A DNA stretch of 53,026 nt from an uncultured Collinsella sp. (GCA_959599095.1 CAUGGC010000015.1:1-53026), one strand, 5' to 3'. Positions 1 through 9,205 are shown, counted from the first letter of the stretch. Notes: a model not told the origin generated them from the letters alone. A program made the numbers and translations.

Positions 1-273
1 CGGAGGGGCCCCGGGGGCGGGAATCGCGCACTCCATATTTTGTTCACAAATGAATAGATCCCTCAGTCGCGTCACTGAGGTTAAAACTGAAGCATTGGCT
101 TCTGATATTGGCGATGACCAGCTGTTTTACGAGTATTGAGACATCGGTCATCTCTGGAGCGCTACTTTACTCCAAAGGCATCAGCTATTTGTTTCCCATC
201 GGTAAAAGGCGGGTTTTGTTCGCCAAGCGTTCTTATATATAGATAGATACGGGTTCGAACCCATGAAAGGGCG
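1..273. other. Left-edge region without a convincing gene
   Basis: A plus-strand frame is open from base 2 to a TGA at 137-139 and ends in a plausible C-terminal stretch (SDIGDDQLFYEY). Its upstream part is not protein-like and no family is recognisable, so it could be the tail of a gene outside the window or nothing. A small hairpin (CCTCAG/CTGAGG) lies near 61-80. From 140 to 273 I see no gene. Confidence 0.3.
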
Positions 274-306
274 ACAAAAAAGACGGCCAACCGAAGTTGA
301 CCGTCT
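274..306 (-). terminator. Rho-independent terminator of tRNA-Lys
   Basis: Ten-base stem 282-291 / 296-305 (one G-U pair) with a CGAA-side tetraloop. Read on the minus strand it is followed by a run of T (the A run at 276-281). It lies just downstream of tRNA-Lys. Confidence 0.8.
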
Positions 307-320
307 CAACAATCTTTGGG

Positions 321-393
321 TGGGCCGTCAGGGGTTCGAACCCTGGACCTTGGGATTAAAAGTCCCCTGCTCTGCCAGCTGAGCTAACGGCCC
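321..393 (-). tRNA. tRNA-Lys (anticodon TTT)
   Basis: The minus strand folds into a full cloverleaf: acceptor GGGCCGT/ACGGCCC, D-arm TTAGCTCAGCTGGCAGAGC, anticodon loop with TTT, T-arm GGGTTCGAACCC. The discriminator base is A at 321; the CCA end is not cleanly encoded. It decodes AAA/AAG lysine codons. It has its own promoter and terminator. Confidence 0.95.
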
Positions 394-402
394 GCGGGTG
401 GC

Positions 403-431
403 ATTGTACCACGGTCTGGGACTATTCCCAA
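403..431 (-). promoter_or_regulatory. Promoter of tRNA-Lys
   Basis: On the minus strand TTGGGA (426-431) is separated by 17 bases from TACAAT (403-408), about 10 bases before the tRNA 5' end. The -35 box lies inside the last codons of the upstream aminopeptidase gene, so the tRNA may be transcribed both alone and by read-through. Confidence 0.6.
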
Positions 432-1702
432 CTCCATTGGCCGTTCTGGAAAATCACAACTTCACGTCCATCAGGCGTAATGCCCGTAATATCGATGTCG
501 TCCGTGCCGATCATAAAATCGACGTGCGTGCTCGAGGCGTTAACGCCATGCTCCAGGAGCTCCTCCTTGGACATGTCATACCCACCCTCGATGCATTCGG
601 GGAAACCGACACCTAGCGCGAGATGGCAGCTAGCGTTCTCGTCATAGAGCGTGTCATAGAACAGAACGCCGCTTTCGCGGATCGGAGTGTTCTTGGAAAT
701 GAGCGCGACCTCGCCCAGATGAGCGGCACCTTCATCGGTGTCAATAATGCTCGCAAGCGTTGCCTTGCCCACGCGGGCGTCGTAGTCCACCACGCGGCCG
801 CCCTCGAACTTAATCCAAAAATCTTCGACTTTATTGCCGTGGTGGATGAGCGGCATGGCCGAGTACACGATACCGTCGGCGCGCATGCGATCGGGCGAGG
901 TGAAGACTTCCTCGGTGGGAATGTTGGGGAAGAAGGGGTGTCCATCGGGCGTCTTGCCCTTGCCGCCGGCCCACTCGTGACCCTTCGTCATGCCAATCGT
1001 CAGATCGGTTCCATTTGCCGCGGTGTAATGCAAGTAGTCGAAACGATTGTCGTTCAGGAAACGCAGGTTCTTTTCGAATGCGGCGTCATGGAGTTCCCAG
1101 TCGCTCTCCGGGTCCTGGCCATCGGCGCGCGCGGTGTGCAGAATCGCATTCCACAGTTTATAGATTGCAACCTCATCGGCGTCTCCTGGGAACACCTCGT
1201 GCGCCCAAGCCACGACCGGAGCGCCGGCGATGCACCACGGATTGATGTTGTAATCCAGTCCACGGCGGAAAACTATGCACTGCGTATTCCTCGCCTTTGA
1301 TGCCGCGGCCGGCTTGGCTGGATCGATGCCCTTGAGGGCCGCAGGATCCGCACCTTCGATAAAGACAAAGCAGGCACCATCCTGGGCCAAGGAATCCAGC
1401 TGCATGCGCTTCCACTCGGGTGTCTGCTCAAAATAGCTTTTCTCGACATGCTCGTACGTGAGCCTCGTCACGGCATCATCGGCCCAAATGACCGTCACGT
1501 GGCCGGCGGCGGCAGCATAGGCCTCCGCGACCACCACGCGCGCAAACGGCGCGCACTCGACCGGAGACTGAACGACGACCTCCTGGCCGGGCTTGACGTT
1601 TACGCCCTTGCGGACGACCAGGCGCGCGTAGTTTTTAATCTTGGGCTCCAGGGCCTTCATGCCCTCCAGAGCCTCTTCGACCGTCAGGGCAGCTCGAATC
1701 AT
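422..1702 (-). CDS. M29 family metallo-aminopeptidase
   Basis: Protein of 426 residues, the usual length of M29 (AmpS/PepS-like) cytoplasmic aminopeptidases, which remove N-terminal residues from peptides using two metal ions. Family features: an N-terminal domain with VKPGQEVVVQSPVE, the Glu-rich segment NIPTEEVFTSPD, and C-terminal segments with His and Asp ligands (YDENASCHLALG; STHVDFMIGTDD). There is no signal peptide. Translation could begin at 1714, but GGAG lies six bases upstream of the ATG at 1702 and overlaps the first codons of the longer form, so the shorter start is preferred. It stands alone, with tRNA-Lys directly downstream. Family assignment is firm; the exact substrate cannot be read. 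Confidence 0.9.
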   Translation of the reverse strand: MIRAALTVEEALEGMKALEPKIKNYARLVVRKGVNVKPGQEVVVQSPVECAPFARVVVAEAYAAAAGHVTVIWADDAVTRLTYEHVEKSYFEQTPEWKRMQLDSLAQDGACFVFIEGADPAALKGIDPAKPAAASKARNTQCIVFRRGLDYNINPWCIAGAPVVAWAHEVFPGDADEVAIYKLWNAILHTARADGQDPESDWELHDAAFEKNLRFLNDNRFDYLHYTAANGTDLTIGMTKGHEWAGGKGKTPDGHPFFPNIPTEEVFTSPDRMRADGIVYSAMPLIHHGNKVEDFWIKFEGGRVVDYDARVGKATLASIIDTDEGAAHLGEVALISKNTPIRESGVLFYDTLYDENASCHLALGVGFPECIEGGYDMSKEELLEHGVNASSTHVDFMIGTDDIDITGITPDGREVVIFQNGQWSWE

Positions 1703-1730
1703 GTGCCACTCCATCTATCTATAGAACAGT

Positions 1731-1761
1731 AAAAAGGCGCGCCGCAAAAACGACGCGCCTT
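1731..1761 (-). terminator. Terminator of the purC operon
   Basis: Eleven-base stem (1734-1744 / 1751-1761, one mismatch or wobble) with an A-rich loop. On the minus strand it is followed by TTTTTACT. It lies 30 bases after the stop of the membrane protein gene. Confidence 0.75.
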
Positions 1762-1791
1762 ATATCTTAGCGATAAGTATGTATGCAAACG

Positions 1792-2367
1792 CTACTTCTT
1801 CTTGGAGTCCTTCTGGTCCTCCTCGGCAGCCGCGCGCTCAATAAGAGCGTTGAGCTTGTTCTCGGACATGCCCTCGGCCTGCGCGCGGTACATGTTGCGC
1901 AAGGGACGAATACGAGCGAAGTCGTAGATAAAGTCACCTAGGATGATGACATAGGACAAAACGATGCCGACCATCTGGACAGGGCTGGACACCATGCCAG
2001 CGGGAGCGAAGTACAGCGAGGCCCAAATTGCCACGACGAGCACCATGCCAATGGCGAGCACAATCCACCAGATGCGACGGCGCTTGGTGTAGTCCTCGTC
2101 CTGCTTGAGGAGGATATTCGACACCGTATAGATGCGGTCCTCCTTGGCGCGCTGCTTGGCCTTGCGGGCGCGCTTCTCCTCTTTAGAGAGGCCCTCGAGG
2201 TTCTCGCCCTTCTCGAGCTCTTTGCGGCGTGCCTTAGACGAAGCCGGCACGATGCGAACGGAGCTCGCTGCTTGGCGGGCGGGCTTAGCAGATGCGGCAG
2301 ACTTGCGCGCAACCCCGGTAACTTCGTGGGATTGCGTGCGCTTGTTCGTGGCGCTACGGGTACTCAC
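1792..2367 (-). CDS. Two-helix membrane protein, unknown function
   Basis: 191 residues. Residues 1-95 are very basic and Ala/Lys/Arg-rich, probably disordered or coiled (ELEKGENLEGLSKEEKRARK). Two hydrophobic helices follow (about 100-120 and 127-147), then a charged tail ending in lysines. The basic N-terminus suggests both ends are cytoplasmic. No recognised domain. It starts with GTG immediately after the purC TAA (TAAGTG, no gap), which implies translational coupling to purC. A purine role is not implied by the sequence; it may simply share the transcript. Transcription ends at the hairpin near 1731-1761. Confidence 0.75.
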   Translation of the reverse strand: MSTRSATNKRTQSHEVTGVARKSAASAKPARQAASSVRIVPASSKARRKELEKGENLEGLSKEEKRARKAKQRAKEDRIYTVSNILLKQDEDYTKRRRIWWIVLAIGMVLVVAIWASLYFAPAGMVSSPVQMVGIVLSYVIILGDFIYDFARIRPLRNMYRAQAEGMSENKLNALIERAAAEEDQKDSKKK

Positions 2368-3255
2368 TTATGCGTTCTCCTTCATGCTTGTGAACTGGGA
2401 GCCGGTGATGATCTGGAAGGCCTCGCGATAGCGCTCGGACGTGCCATCGATGACCTCGGCGGGCAGGTGCGGGGTCTCCCCCGTCATATCCCAGTTGGCC
2501 TTGAGCCAATTGCGGACGAATTGCTTGTCGTAGCTAGGCTGGATCTTGCCCTCCTCGTAGCTGGCAGCAGGCCAGAAACGGCTGGAGTCGGGCGTGAGGC
2601 ACTCGTCGATCAGCGTGACCTTGCCATCAATAACACCAAACTCGAACTTGGTGTCGGCAATGATGATGCCACGGGTCGCGGCGTACTCGGCAGCGGCCTT
2701 GTAGATCTTGAGGGAAAGGTCACGAATCTGCGTGGCGATGTCCTCGCCCACGATCTCGCAGCAACGCTCGAACGAGATGTTCTCGTCGTGGTCACCGATC
2801 TCGGCCTTCGTGGACGGCGTGAACAACGGCTCGGGAAGCTTGGAAGCCTCGGTCAGGCCCTCAGGCAGCTGGATGCCGCAGACGGTGCCGTTCTCGTCGT
2901 AGGTCTTCTTACCCGAACCGGTCAGATAGCCGCGGACGATGCACTCGATAGGAATCGTCTGGGCCTTCTTAACCAGCATGGCGCGGCCAGCGAGGTGGTC
3001 ACGATACTCAGCAAACTCCTCGGGGAAATCCGCCGGGTCGATGGAAACGAGATGGTTGGGGACGATGTCGGCAAACTTATCGAACCAGAATGCCGAGATG
3101 CGATTGAGCACCTCTCCCTTAAACGGAATCTCGTCGGGAAGAATGAAGTCGAACGCAGAAATGCGGTCGGTGGCGACCATCAGCAGGTTTTCACCGGCAT
3201 CGTAAATATCACGAACCTTGCCACGGGAATCCGGACGACGCTCCATCGTTGTCAC
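2368..3255 (-). CDS. purC: Phosphoribosylaminoimidazole-succinocarboxamide synthase
   Basis: SAICAR synthetase joins CAIR and aspartate with ATP hydrolysis in de novo purine synthesis in the cytoplasm. Family motifs are clear: RGKVRDIY near the start, the Asp-rich DRISAFDF, VRGYLTGSG, and TKFEFG followed by IDECLTPDSSRFW. About 295 residues fits the long form of the family. The frame extends to GTG at 3264, but AGGAG lies eight bases before the GTG at 3255, so the latter is chosen. The downstream membrane gene begins directly at its stop codon. The other purine gene here, purB, is 7 kb away and separately transcribed. Confidence 0.95.
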   Translation of the reverse strand: MTTMERRPDSRGKVRDIYDAGENLLMVATDRISAFDFILPDEIPFKGEVLNRISAFWFDKFADIVPNHLVSIDPADFPEEFAEYRDHLAGRAMLVKKAQTIPIECIVRGYLTGSGKKTYDENGTVCGIQLPEGLTEASKLPEPLFTPSTKAEIGDHDENISFERCCEIVGEDIATQIRDLSLKIYKAAAEYAATRGIIIADTKFEFGVIDGKVTLIDECLTPDSSRFWPAASYEEGKIQPSYDKQFVRNWLKANWDMTGETPHLPAEVIDGTSERYREAFQIITGSQFTSMKENA

Positions 3256-3364
3256 GTGAGTCACTCCTTACCTAAATACGACAGAAATGCGGGTTCTTTC
3301 CCGCATGTTTTCGCAAACTCGGAGCGGCAGGGACGCGGCCCCTCCTTCACCGAATAGCGAAAAG

Positions 3365-4930
3365 CTAGTGCTCCATTGTAGTAGATGCCGCGTCTGCCGT
3401 GTGCTCGCGGGGCAGATGAATTGTAAAAGTCGTACCCTTTCCAAGCTCCGACTCCACGGATATGTAGCCATGGTGACGCTCGACAATCTGCTTGGTCACG
3501 GCGAGGCCGACGCCCAGGCCGCCAGCTTCGCGGGCGCGGCTGGCATCGGCGCGCCAAAACCGCCCGAAAATGCGCGACAGATCGTCCTTGGCAATACCGA
3601 TGCCGGTATCAGAAACGGCAATGCTGACGTGCCTGCGGTCACTGAGCACCGACACCACGACCCAACCGCCCTCGGGGGTGTAGCGCATGGCGTTGCTCAT
3701 GAGGTTGATAACACATTGCGTGATCATGTCGGGATCTGCCTCGACAACGTCATCGTGGCCCTGCGTCTCATCTGCAAAGCGCAAACGCAGGTCACGGTCG
3801 GCAAACAGGCGCTCCTGGCCATTCACAATCGATCGCACGAACGGAACCATGTCCACCGGTTCTAGATTGAGCGGAGCCGTGCTGTTTTCCATACGCGATA
3901 GGTCGAGCATCTGCTGCACCAGACGAGCCAGGCGACGCGTCTCGGAAGCAACGGTCTCCAAATGCTCATCGTCGGTGGGATACACGCCATCCTGCATGGC
4001 CTCGACCGTTGCGAGCATGGCCATAAGCGGCGTGCGAAGCTCGTGTGCAACGTCTGAGGTCAGGCGCTTCTCGTGTTTCATATCCTTCTCGAGCGAAGTG
4101 GCCATCTCATCGAAGGTCTCACCCAGCTGATCGATCTCGTCATCACCGCGCAGTCCCGTGCGAGCCGACAGGTCGCCGTCACGGATTTGCTTTGCGGTAC
4201 TGGTGATGCGATGAATCGGCTTGGTGAGCATGCGCGACACGAGCGATCCGATAACGACCGAAATGCAGATTGCAACAACCGCGGCGAGGGCCATGGCGTT
4301 AAAGGTCTTCTCCCTAAACGCAGAGTCCGCCTTGGTGAGCAGAGCGTCGGAGCCGATGGCCCACAGCTTTACCTGTCCGACATGCTCGCCGGAAGACGTT
4401 ACAATCTCGACGTTAGCAACGCTATCGGAGTCGGTTGGAGCAGACGAGACCGGGCTATGCGATGCCCTCTTGCCGCTCGTGTCGTCGGTCGTAGCCTGGT
4501 TTTCGCGTACATCGGCGGTGGCGCTTGCCGAGGGCCAGGAATCGTCATAAACGATCACGCCCTTTTTATTGACGACCTGCATGCCCAGATCGTCGGAAAC
4601 CAAACTCGACGTTGCGACTGTGCGCAGTTCTCCCGCGGTCCAAGAGCCGTTTTCCTCATATGAGGTCGCCAACTTCTCGGCAGCGGAATTTGCGATTTCG
4701 ACGATATTGGAGCGTGTGTAATCCGAAAAGACCGTGCCCCACACAACAGAGACAACGCCCACCAGCACCAATACTGTCATGAGCGATGTCAGAGCAAAAG
4801 CAAGTGCCATGCGCGAGGGATAGCTCATCGTTGGCCGTGAATCGGAACGAGGCGTGTTCCAACTAGCCTTGGAACCCGCCTCGCTCTCCTGCTTGTGCTT
4901 TTGTCCGATTTCAAAGCGCGCAGGTGTCAT
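3365..4930 (-). CDS. Sensor histidine kinase
   Basis: 521-residue membrane kinase. Helix 1 is about 41-66, followed by an extracytoplasmic sensor of about 140 residues with a Ser/Thr/Asp-rich stretch (140-172). Helix 2 is about 211-232, then HAMP. The HisKA domain has the phospho-acceptor His296 (SDVAHELRTPL) and the ATPase domain has N409/N413, SDTGIGI and GLGVGLAV. All catalytic boxes look intact. It is 11 bases downstream of the response regulator, with RBS AGGGAAA, so the two form one operon. The signal cannot be inferred. A cytoplasmic tail of about 35 residues precedes helix 1; a later Met at 35 is a possible alternative start. Confidence 0.92.
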   Translation of the reverse strand: MTPARFEIGQKHKQESEAGSKASWNTPRSDSRPTMSYPSRMALAFALTSLMTVLVLVGVVSVVWGTVFSDYTRSNIVEIANSAAEKLATSYEENGSWTAGELRTVATSSLVSDDLGMQVVNKKGVIVYDDSWPSASATADVRENQATTDDTSGKRASHSPVSSAPTDSDSVANVEIVTSSGEHVGQVKLWAIGSDALLTKADSAFREKTFNAMALAAVVAICISVVIGSLVSRMLTKPIHRITSTAKQIRDGDLSARTGLRGDDEIDQLGETFDEMATSLEKDMKHEKRLTSDVAHELRTPLMAMLATVEAMQDGVYPTDDEHLETVASETRRLARLVQQMLDLSRMENSTAPLNLEPVDMVPFVRSIVNGQERLFADRDLRLRFADETQGHDDVVEADPDMITQCVINLMSNAMRYTPEGGWVVVSVLSDRRHVSIAVSDTGIGIAKDDLSRIFGRFWRADASRAREAGGLGVGLAVTKQIVERHHGYISVESELGKGTTFTIHLPREHTADAASTTMEH

Positions 4931-4941
4931 ATGTGATTTCC

Positions 4942-5664
4942 CTATTTCTCGTCCGACTTATCGGTCTTGGCCGGAGCCTCGAAGCGATAGCCGACACCAT
5001 GGACGGTGTAGAGCCACTTGGGCTTCTTGGGATCATCGCCCAGCTTGGCGCGAAGATTCTTCACGTGGCTATCGATGGTGCGCTCATAGCCCTCAAAGTC
5101 ATACCCGAGCACTTTCTCGACCAGCTCCATGCGGTTATACACACGGCCGGGATGGCGGGCAAGCGTGGTGAGCAGCTTGAACTCGGAAGCCGTCAGATCG
5201 ACTTCCTTGCCCTCGACCAAGATCTTGTGGCCCGAGATATCGATGACCAGATCGCCGAAGTCGAGTACCTCGACGGCGGGCTCGTCGGCCTGATGGGCAC
5301 GGCGGAACAGAGCGCGAACGCGGGCGACGAGCTCGCGCGGCGAGAACGGCTTAATCAGATAGTCGTCGGCGCCGAGCTCAAGACCGATAATACGGTCCTC
5401 GATCTCGCCCTTAGCCGTCAGCATGATGATGGGGACATCCGAGGTATCGCGAATGGTGCGGCAAACGCGCTCGCCGGGAATCTTGGGGAGCATAAGGTCG
5501 AGCACGACCAGGTCGAACTGATGCTTCTCGAACTCCTCGATCGCGGACTGGCCGTCGCCGACGCCCACAACCCAGTAGCCTTCGCGCTCGAGATAGGCAG
5601 CGACGGCGTCACGGATTGCCTTCTCATCCTCGACCAGCAGAATCTTTTTTGCATCTGAAGCCAT
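4942..5664 (-). CDS. OmpR/PhoB-family response regulator
   Basis: 240 residues: receiver domain (1-120) with the acidic pair VEDE, phospho-acceptor Asp56 (LVVLDLMLP), the conserved Thr in MLTAK and Lys in LIKPF. A winged-helix DNA-binding domain (about 135-230) has the typical RTIDSHVKNLRAKLG and YTVHGVGYRF. It is the partner of the adjacent histidine kinase and is expressed first in the operon. The frame opens seven codons earlier, but a G-rich Shine-Dalgarno sits seven bases before the ATG at 5664. Targets are unknown. Confidence 0.95.
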   Translation of the reverse strand: MASDAKKILLVEDEKAIRDAVAAYLEREGYWVVGVGDGQSAIEEFEKHQFDLVVLDLMLPKIPGERVCRTIRDTSDVPIIMLTAKGEIEDRIIGLELGADDYLIKPFSPRELVARVRALFRRAHQADEPAVEVLDFGDLVIDISGHKILVEGKEVDLTASEFKLLTTLARHPGRVYNRMELVEKVLGYDFEGYERTIDSHVKNLRAKLGDDPKKPKWLYTVHGVGYRFEAPAKTDKSDEK

Positions 5665-5719
5665 AACACGGCCCCCCTGTCTCAATTAGCTAAGAACAAG
5701 CCCATTTTAACGCACCTGA

Positions 5720-5758
5720 GCCCGCCAGATGCCGCTATGACGCGGCAGCTCGGCGGGC
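5720..5758 (-). terminator. GC-rich hairpin between regulator and lipoprotein genes
   Basis: Imperfect stem of about 16 bases, GCCCGCC and GCCGC blocks on both arms, six-base loop. It lies downstream of the lipoprotein gene and upstream of the response regulator on the minus strand. There is no T run in either direction, so it may be a weak terminator or a leader structure of the two-component operon. Confidence 0.4.
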
Positions 5759-5817
5759 GGTACTCACAATTACAACGCGTTTATTCCCCTGTTGGCGCCT
5801 TTTTAACCCCTCTAAGC

Positions 5818-7029
5818 TTAAAGAGAGAATAGGCGTGCAGTGACTGTCTCTGGTATACCCTGGCTGTTGCGCACCGTGGCGTACGTAAGGAATGAGTCCG
5901 ACTTTCCCGCCGTAGCTGGATAATCGCCATACTCCAAAGCGCGGTCGGGCGACAGCAGCGAGCCATAGGTCTTGGCAGAGGTGTCGATCAGGAAATGCGA
6001 CGCCTGTACCTTAACAAGGTATTTATTCTTCTTGCCAGCCGCACATGCAAGCGGCTCGCGGGACAGGAAGAGATACGGCCCTCCCTCATTACCGATATAC
6101 GTGCCCATGTTGCCCAGGCTGCCCACGCCACTATAGGCCGCCTCGATAGAAAACACGAAGGTATCGCCCATATATACGGCCTCGAAAGGCGAGACTGACG
6201 AGGGAAGAACTAGCTGGGCACGTTTGGTGTTGTTGCCGTCGGTCAGATCGATTGCCGTTATGCCGTAGTAGACGCCCTCGTCGTTGCGGACACGCGGCGA
6301 GATGGTCAAAATGCCGTCGCTCGCGCGCGGGGCCGATGCAAAGCGGCCCGTCGATTTCCAAATTACCTCGGCCTTGGATTCATCAAGCGAGCGACGATAG
6401 CAAAACGAATCACTACTCGTTTTATTGCCGCCTGCCGAAGGCATTTTATACCAGATGACCGATGACCCGAACGCCGTGAACAGGGGCGGATCATAGTCCT
6501 TGCCACCTCGATCGAGCTCAACCACGTCGCCAGAGAGCGAAGCGCCCGACAGATTTTGAGCGTAGAGCTTCCACGATGAATTGGCAAAGTTCATCTCAAC
6601 CCACGCGAATACGCCGTCGCCGGCACGGACATCGTAGAATGCATATCCCGTGCCCTCGATAGGATCCTCGATTAATGTGGTAAGCGAGCCATCACCCAGG
6701 TTGAGCACACCGAGTGTGTTGGCGTGCAGCGCCGATGCGGGCGCCATCATCGCCGCGGCGTAATCGCCGTCGCAGTAGTACAGCAGCGTACCCAGAGGCA
6801 GCGTCCACGACGCCGCCGGCTCAAGATCGATGTCGACTGCCTCGTACTCATCCGTAATCGAGATGATCTTGGAATCGTCCTTGATAACCTGCGGCTCGCC
6901 GGCGGCATCATCGCTGGTGCCCGTTTTTTTCGAGCATCCGGCAAGTACCGTGGCAGCGCCCGCGGCAGCCCCACCGAGTACGAAGCCGCGACGCGATATT
7001 CCGTTCTTGATGTGATCGGCGATACCCAT
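5818..7029 (-). CDS. Tat-exported lipoprotein, unknown function
   Basis: 403 residues with a twin-arginine signal (SRRGFVLGG, residues 12-20) leading into the lipobox LAGC. It should therefore be exported folded and anchored to the outer face of the membrane. The mature part has repeated patterns such as GDGVFAWVEMNF, FGSSVIWYKM and GDTFVFSIEA, spaced like blades of a beta-propeller; this is an impression, not a proven fold. No catalytic motif is visible. Its start overlaps the stop of the TSCPD gene (TAATG), so the two are translationally coupled. Tat export suggests a folded or cofactor-bearing protein, but no cofactor motif is seen. Confidence 0.85.
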   Translation of the reverse strand: MGIADHIKNGISRRGFVLGGAAAGAATVLAGCSKKTGTSDDAAGEPQVIKDDSKIISITDEYEAVDIDLEPAASWTLPLGTLLYYCDGDYAAAMMAPASALHANTLGVLNLGDGSLTTLIEDPIEGTGYAFYDVRAGDGVFAWVEMNFANSSWKLYAQNLSGASLSGDVVELDRGGKDYDPPLFTAFGSSVIWYKMPSAGGNKTSSDSFCYRRSLDESKAEVIWKSTGRFASAPRASDGILTISPRVRNDEGVYYGITAIDLTDGNNTKRAQLVLPSSVSPFEAVYMGDTFVFSIEAAYSGVGSLGNMGTYIGNEGGPYLFLSREPLACAAGKKNKYLVKVQASHFLIDTSAKTYGSLLSPDRALEYGDYPATAGKSDSFLTYATVRNSQGIPETVTARLFSL

Positions 7030-7292
7030 TAGGCGATCTCGGCGCGAGCGGCCTCGATAGCGCGTGTAAGCTGGTCGGCGCAGGAGGTCTTTTTCATACC
7101 GCAGGTATTACCGGCGAGAACCTCGATTACGCGATCGGCAGGAGCGCCCTCGACCAGCTTGGAGATGGCCTTAAGGTTGCCATCGCAGCCGCCGGTAAAC
7201 TCGACGCCCAGTACCTTGCTGCCGTCGTCGGAAAGATTGAGATGGATATTGCGAGAGCACACGCCCTGAGGCTTGTAGTCAAAGCTAATCAT
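7029..7292 (-). CDS. TSCPD domain protein (TIGR03905-like)
   Basis: Small cytoplasmic protein of 87 residues resembling the TSCPD family. This fold is also found at the C-terminus of some ribonucleotide reductases. The Cys pattern is present: GVCSRNI, GGCDGNLK, NTCGMKKTSCADQL. The four to five cysteines suggest metal or redox chemistry, but the role of free-standing members is not established. RBS GAGGGGA lies five bases before ATG. It is the first gene of a two-gene unit with the Tat lipoprotein. Confidence 0.8.
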   Translation of the reverse strand: MISFDYKPQGVCSRNIHLNLSDDGSKVLGVEFTGGCDGNLKAISKLVEGAPADRVIEVLAGNTCGMKKTSCADQLTRAIEAARAEIA

Positions 7293-7405
7293 TGAGATCC
7301 CCTCTCATAGAGAAATTTCAGATGTCTATTATCCCCGCCCGGGCCGATATAGTATCGCGGGCACCGATTCAACATCCTACGATGCACAAACCGGTGACTG
7401 CAATA

Positions 7406-9205
7406 CTAACGATTCGCGTCCTGAGCGTGAACTTCACGCTTCTCTTGATACATGTTATGGTCGGCAACGCGGTATATCTCGGCTAGCGTACAGCCGGGTG
7501 TCTCTACCGTCGCGATGCCAAATGACGCGCTGACGGCCAGCGCATCATCGCTCGCCGCAGCAAGACCGCGGCGAAGATCTTGCACCAATTGACGCGCGGA
7601 CTCGCGATCAGTGTAGGGGCATATCAACAAAAACTCATCTCCACCAACGCGCATGGGCACAAACTTCTCGCCTGCCACCTGCCTCAATACAGACGCCGTA
7701 CGCCGCAGCAACTCATCGCCCATTTCGTGACCGTAAAGATCGTTGGTGCGCTTGAGGTGGTTGCAGTCCATCATGATCACACTCACGGGCAGGGATTTGT
7801 TCACCGAGTCGTCGCCAAGGGACTCAAGGTAATTTCTATTGCGAAGCCCCGTCAGTTTGTCCTGAAAAGAAAGCTCTTCGGCGCGCTTTGCCATCGAGAT
7901 GTTATGCGTCGCCACGACGACCGATTCCAGTCGGCCCCGCTCATCGCGACGCTGCGGAACAACCTGCAGCGAATACCAAGCACCTCGGCAATCTCGCACC
8001 TCGGCATCCAAGTGCGGCACGCCCTCCATACGGTCTCGAAGCGTACTTGTATCTATAAGCTCCATGACCACTTCGCGGCTTTCGGGACTCACAACGTCTC
8101 GACAAACCGTGTCCAAAAAGTCATATGCCTCGGTATGCTCAGCAAATATTTTCGCCATCGACGGCGACATGTTAATTCCCTCGATCTCGAGCGTATCGAG
8201 ATGCAACAGGAAGGTCGACTCATACGCAGAACTGATGGCATTGATGATGCCGAGCTGCTTGTCCTTTTCGGCCAAGTTGCGACGGTCGGCAATAGTGCGC
8301 ACCAACAGCACTACGACCCAAAACGCCAGGCACGCCAGCACGCCGGCAGCGACAAATGCAATCCTGCCAGACATGACCTCAGATTTGGGGTAGAGCGCAA
8401 ACAGGCGGTAGTCCTTATACGCCGCACGCACGGCATACCAGGTAGTTCCCTGATATTCGACGCGCGTTAGGCCTTCGTCTTTCCAGTCAGTTCCGCTATC
8501 GGCAAGAAGTCGGGCAAGGGCTATATCGACGGTCGAATCGTTTGAGGATACGATTTGCGCATCGCGCATCACGAGCACCGTTGGACCCTGATGGAACGTG
8601 TTGTTCACGAGCACGTCGGCGATAACGTATGAATAGTCATCGGAGGGCTCAGCCGCAAGCGATTGATACCCCAACGCCACCCCATCACCGTACGGAATGG
8701 CACTCACGGCAAAGTCGACACCGCGACGCTCTACGACAGTCGAGTAGGACACCTTGGAGCCTCGATACATCGATGCGACCGGCGAACAGGCCAGCTCCTC
8801 TCGCCACAGCATCAGAGGATCGCGACCGTCGACATCGTAATGAGCGACCATTTGGCCGTCGGCGTTCATGACCAACATTCCCGAAAGGTGCTCGTTATGG
8901 ACGTATTCCTCGACCAGAGCGTCGTTGACTTCAACGCGATCATGCGGCAAGAACGTCACAAACGACTCGACCGCGGCATCCAAATTGCACGTTGCCTCGG
9001 TTTTTCTTCCCTGTTCATATCGGTCATATTTTTCGCAGGCGGCCTTTAAAAACACCATGGTTTCGCGACCAAACCCAAGCGTCTTATCGAGACAGCGATG
9101 CGTGCCGACCGTATATAGCAGACTCAGCAAGACAACGCTGGCCACAATGGCGATAGCCGCGGTGGCCGATCTTTTTCGGCGCAAGCGGTGTTCATCATTT
9201 GTCAT
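7406..9205 (-). CDS. Membrane diguanylate cyclase with extracytoplasmic sensor
   Basis: 599 residues. Transmembrane helices at about 13-33 and 281-303 enclose an extracytoplasmic domain of about 245 residues, probably of dCache type. A PAS-like region follows (about 318-440, with the LQVVPQRRD and THNISMAKRAEE linker), then a GGDEF domain with intact active site GGDEF at 521-525 and the family motif DKLTGLRNRNYL. It should make cyclic di-GMP. The product-inhibition RxxD motif expected five residues before GGDEF is absent. The start overlaps the stop of the binding-protein gene by four bases (ATGA), so the pair is co-translated and likely senses one extracellular ligand. Confidence 0.92.
   Translation of the reverse strand: MTNDEHRLRRKRSATAAIAIVASVVLLSLLYTVGTHRCLDKTLGFGRETMVFLKAACEKYDRYEQGRKTEATCNLDAAVESFVTFLPHDRVEVNDALVEEYVHNEHLSGMLVMNADGQMVAHYDVDGRDPLMLWREELACSPVASMYRGSKVSYSTVVERRGVDFAVSAIPYGDGVALGYQSLAAEPSDDYSYVIADVLVNNTFHQGPTVLVMRDAQIVSSNDSTVDIALARLLADSGTDWKDEGLTRVEYQGTTWYAVRAAYKDYRLFALYPKSEVMSGRIAFVAAGVLACLAFWVVVLLVRTIADRRNLAEKDKQLGIINAISSAYESTFLLHLDTLEIEGINMSPSMAKIFAEHTEAYDFLDTVCRDVVSPESREVVMELIDTSTLRDRMEGVPHLDAEVRDCRGAWYSLQVVPQRRDERGRLESVVVATHNISMAKRAEELSFQDKLTGLRNRNYLESLGDDSVNKSLPVSVIMMDCNHLKRTNDLYGHEMGDELLRRTASVLRQVAGEKFVPMRVGGDEFLLICPYTDRESARQLVQDLRRGLAAASDDALAVSASFGIATVETPGCTLAEIYRVADHNMYQEKREVHAQDANR

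Noticed and set aside
247..266. GGGTTCGAACCC that looks like a tRNA T-arm or an attachment-site core
   Set aside because: The flanking bases do not extend the T-stem (only two or three pairs) and no acceptor, D-arm or anticodon arm can be found; it is just a TTCGAA palindrome.
3291..3313. Small GCGGG hairpin between the histidine kinase and purC as a terminator
   Set aside because: The T tract is too short and the pairing brief; it could be a leader hairpin, but evidence is insufficient.
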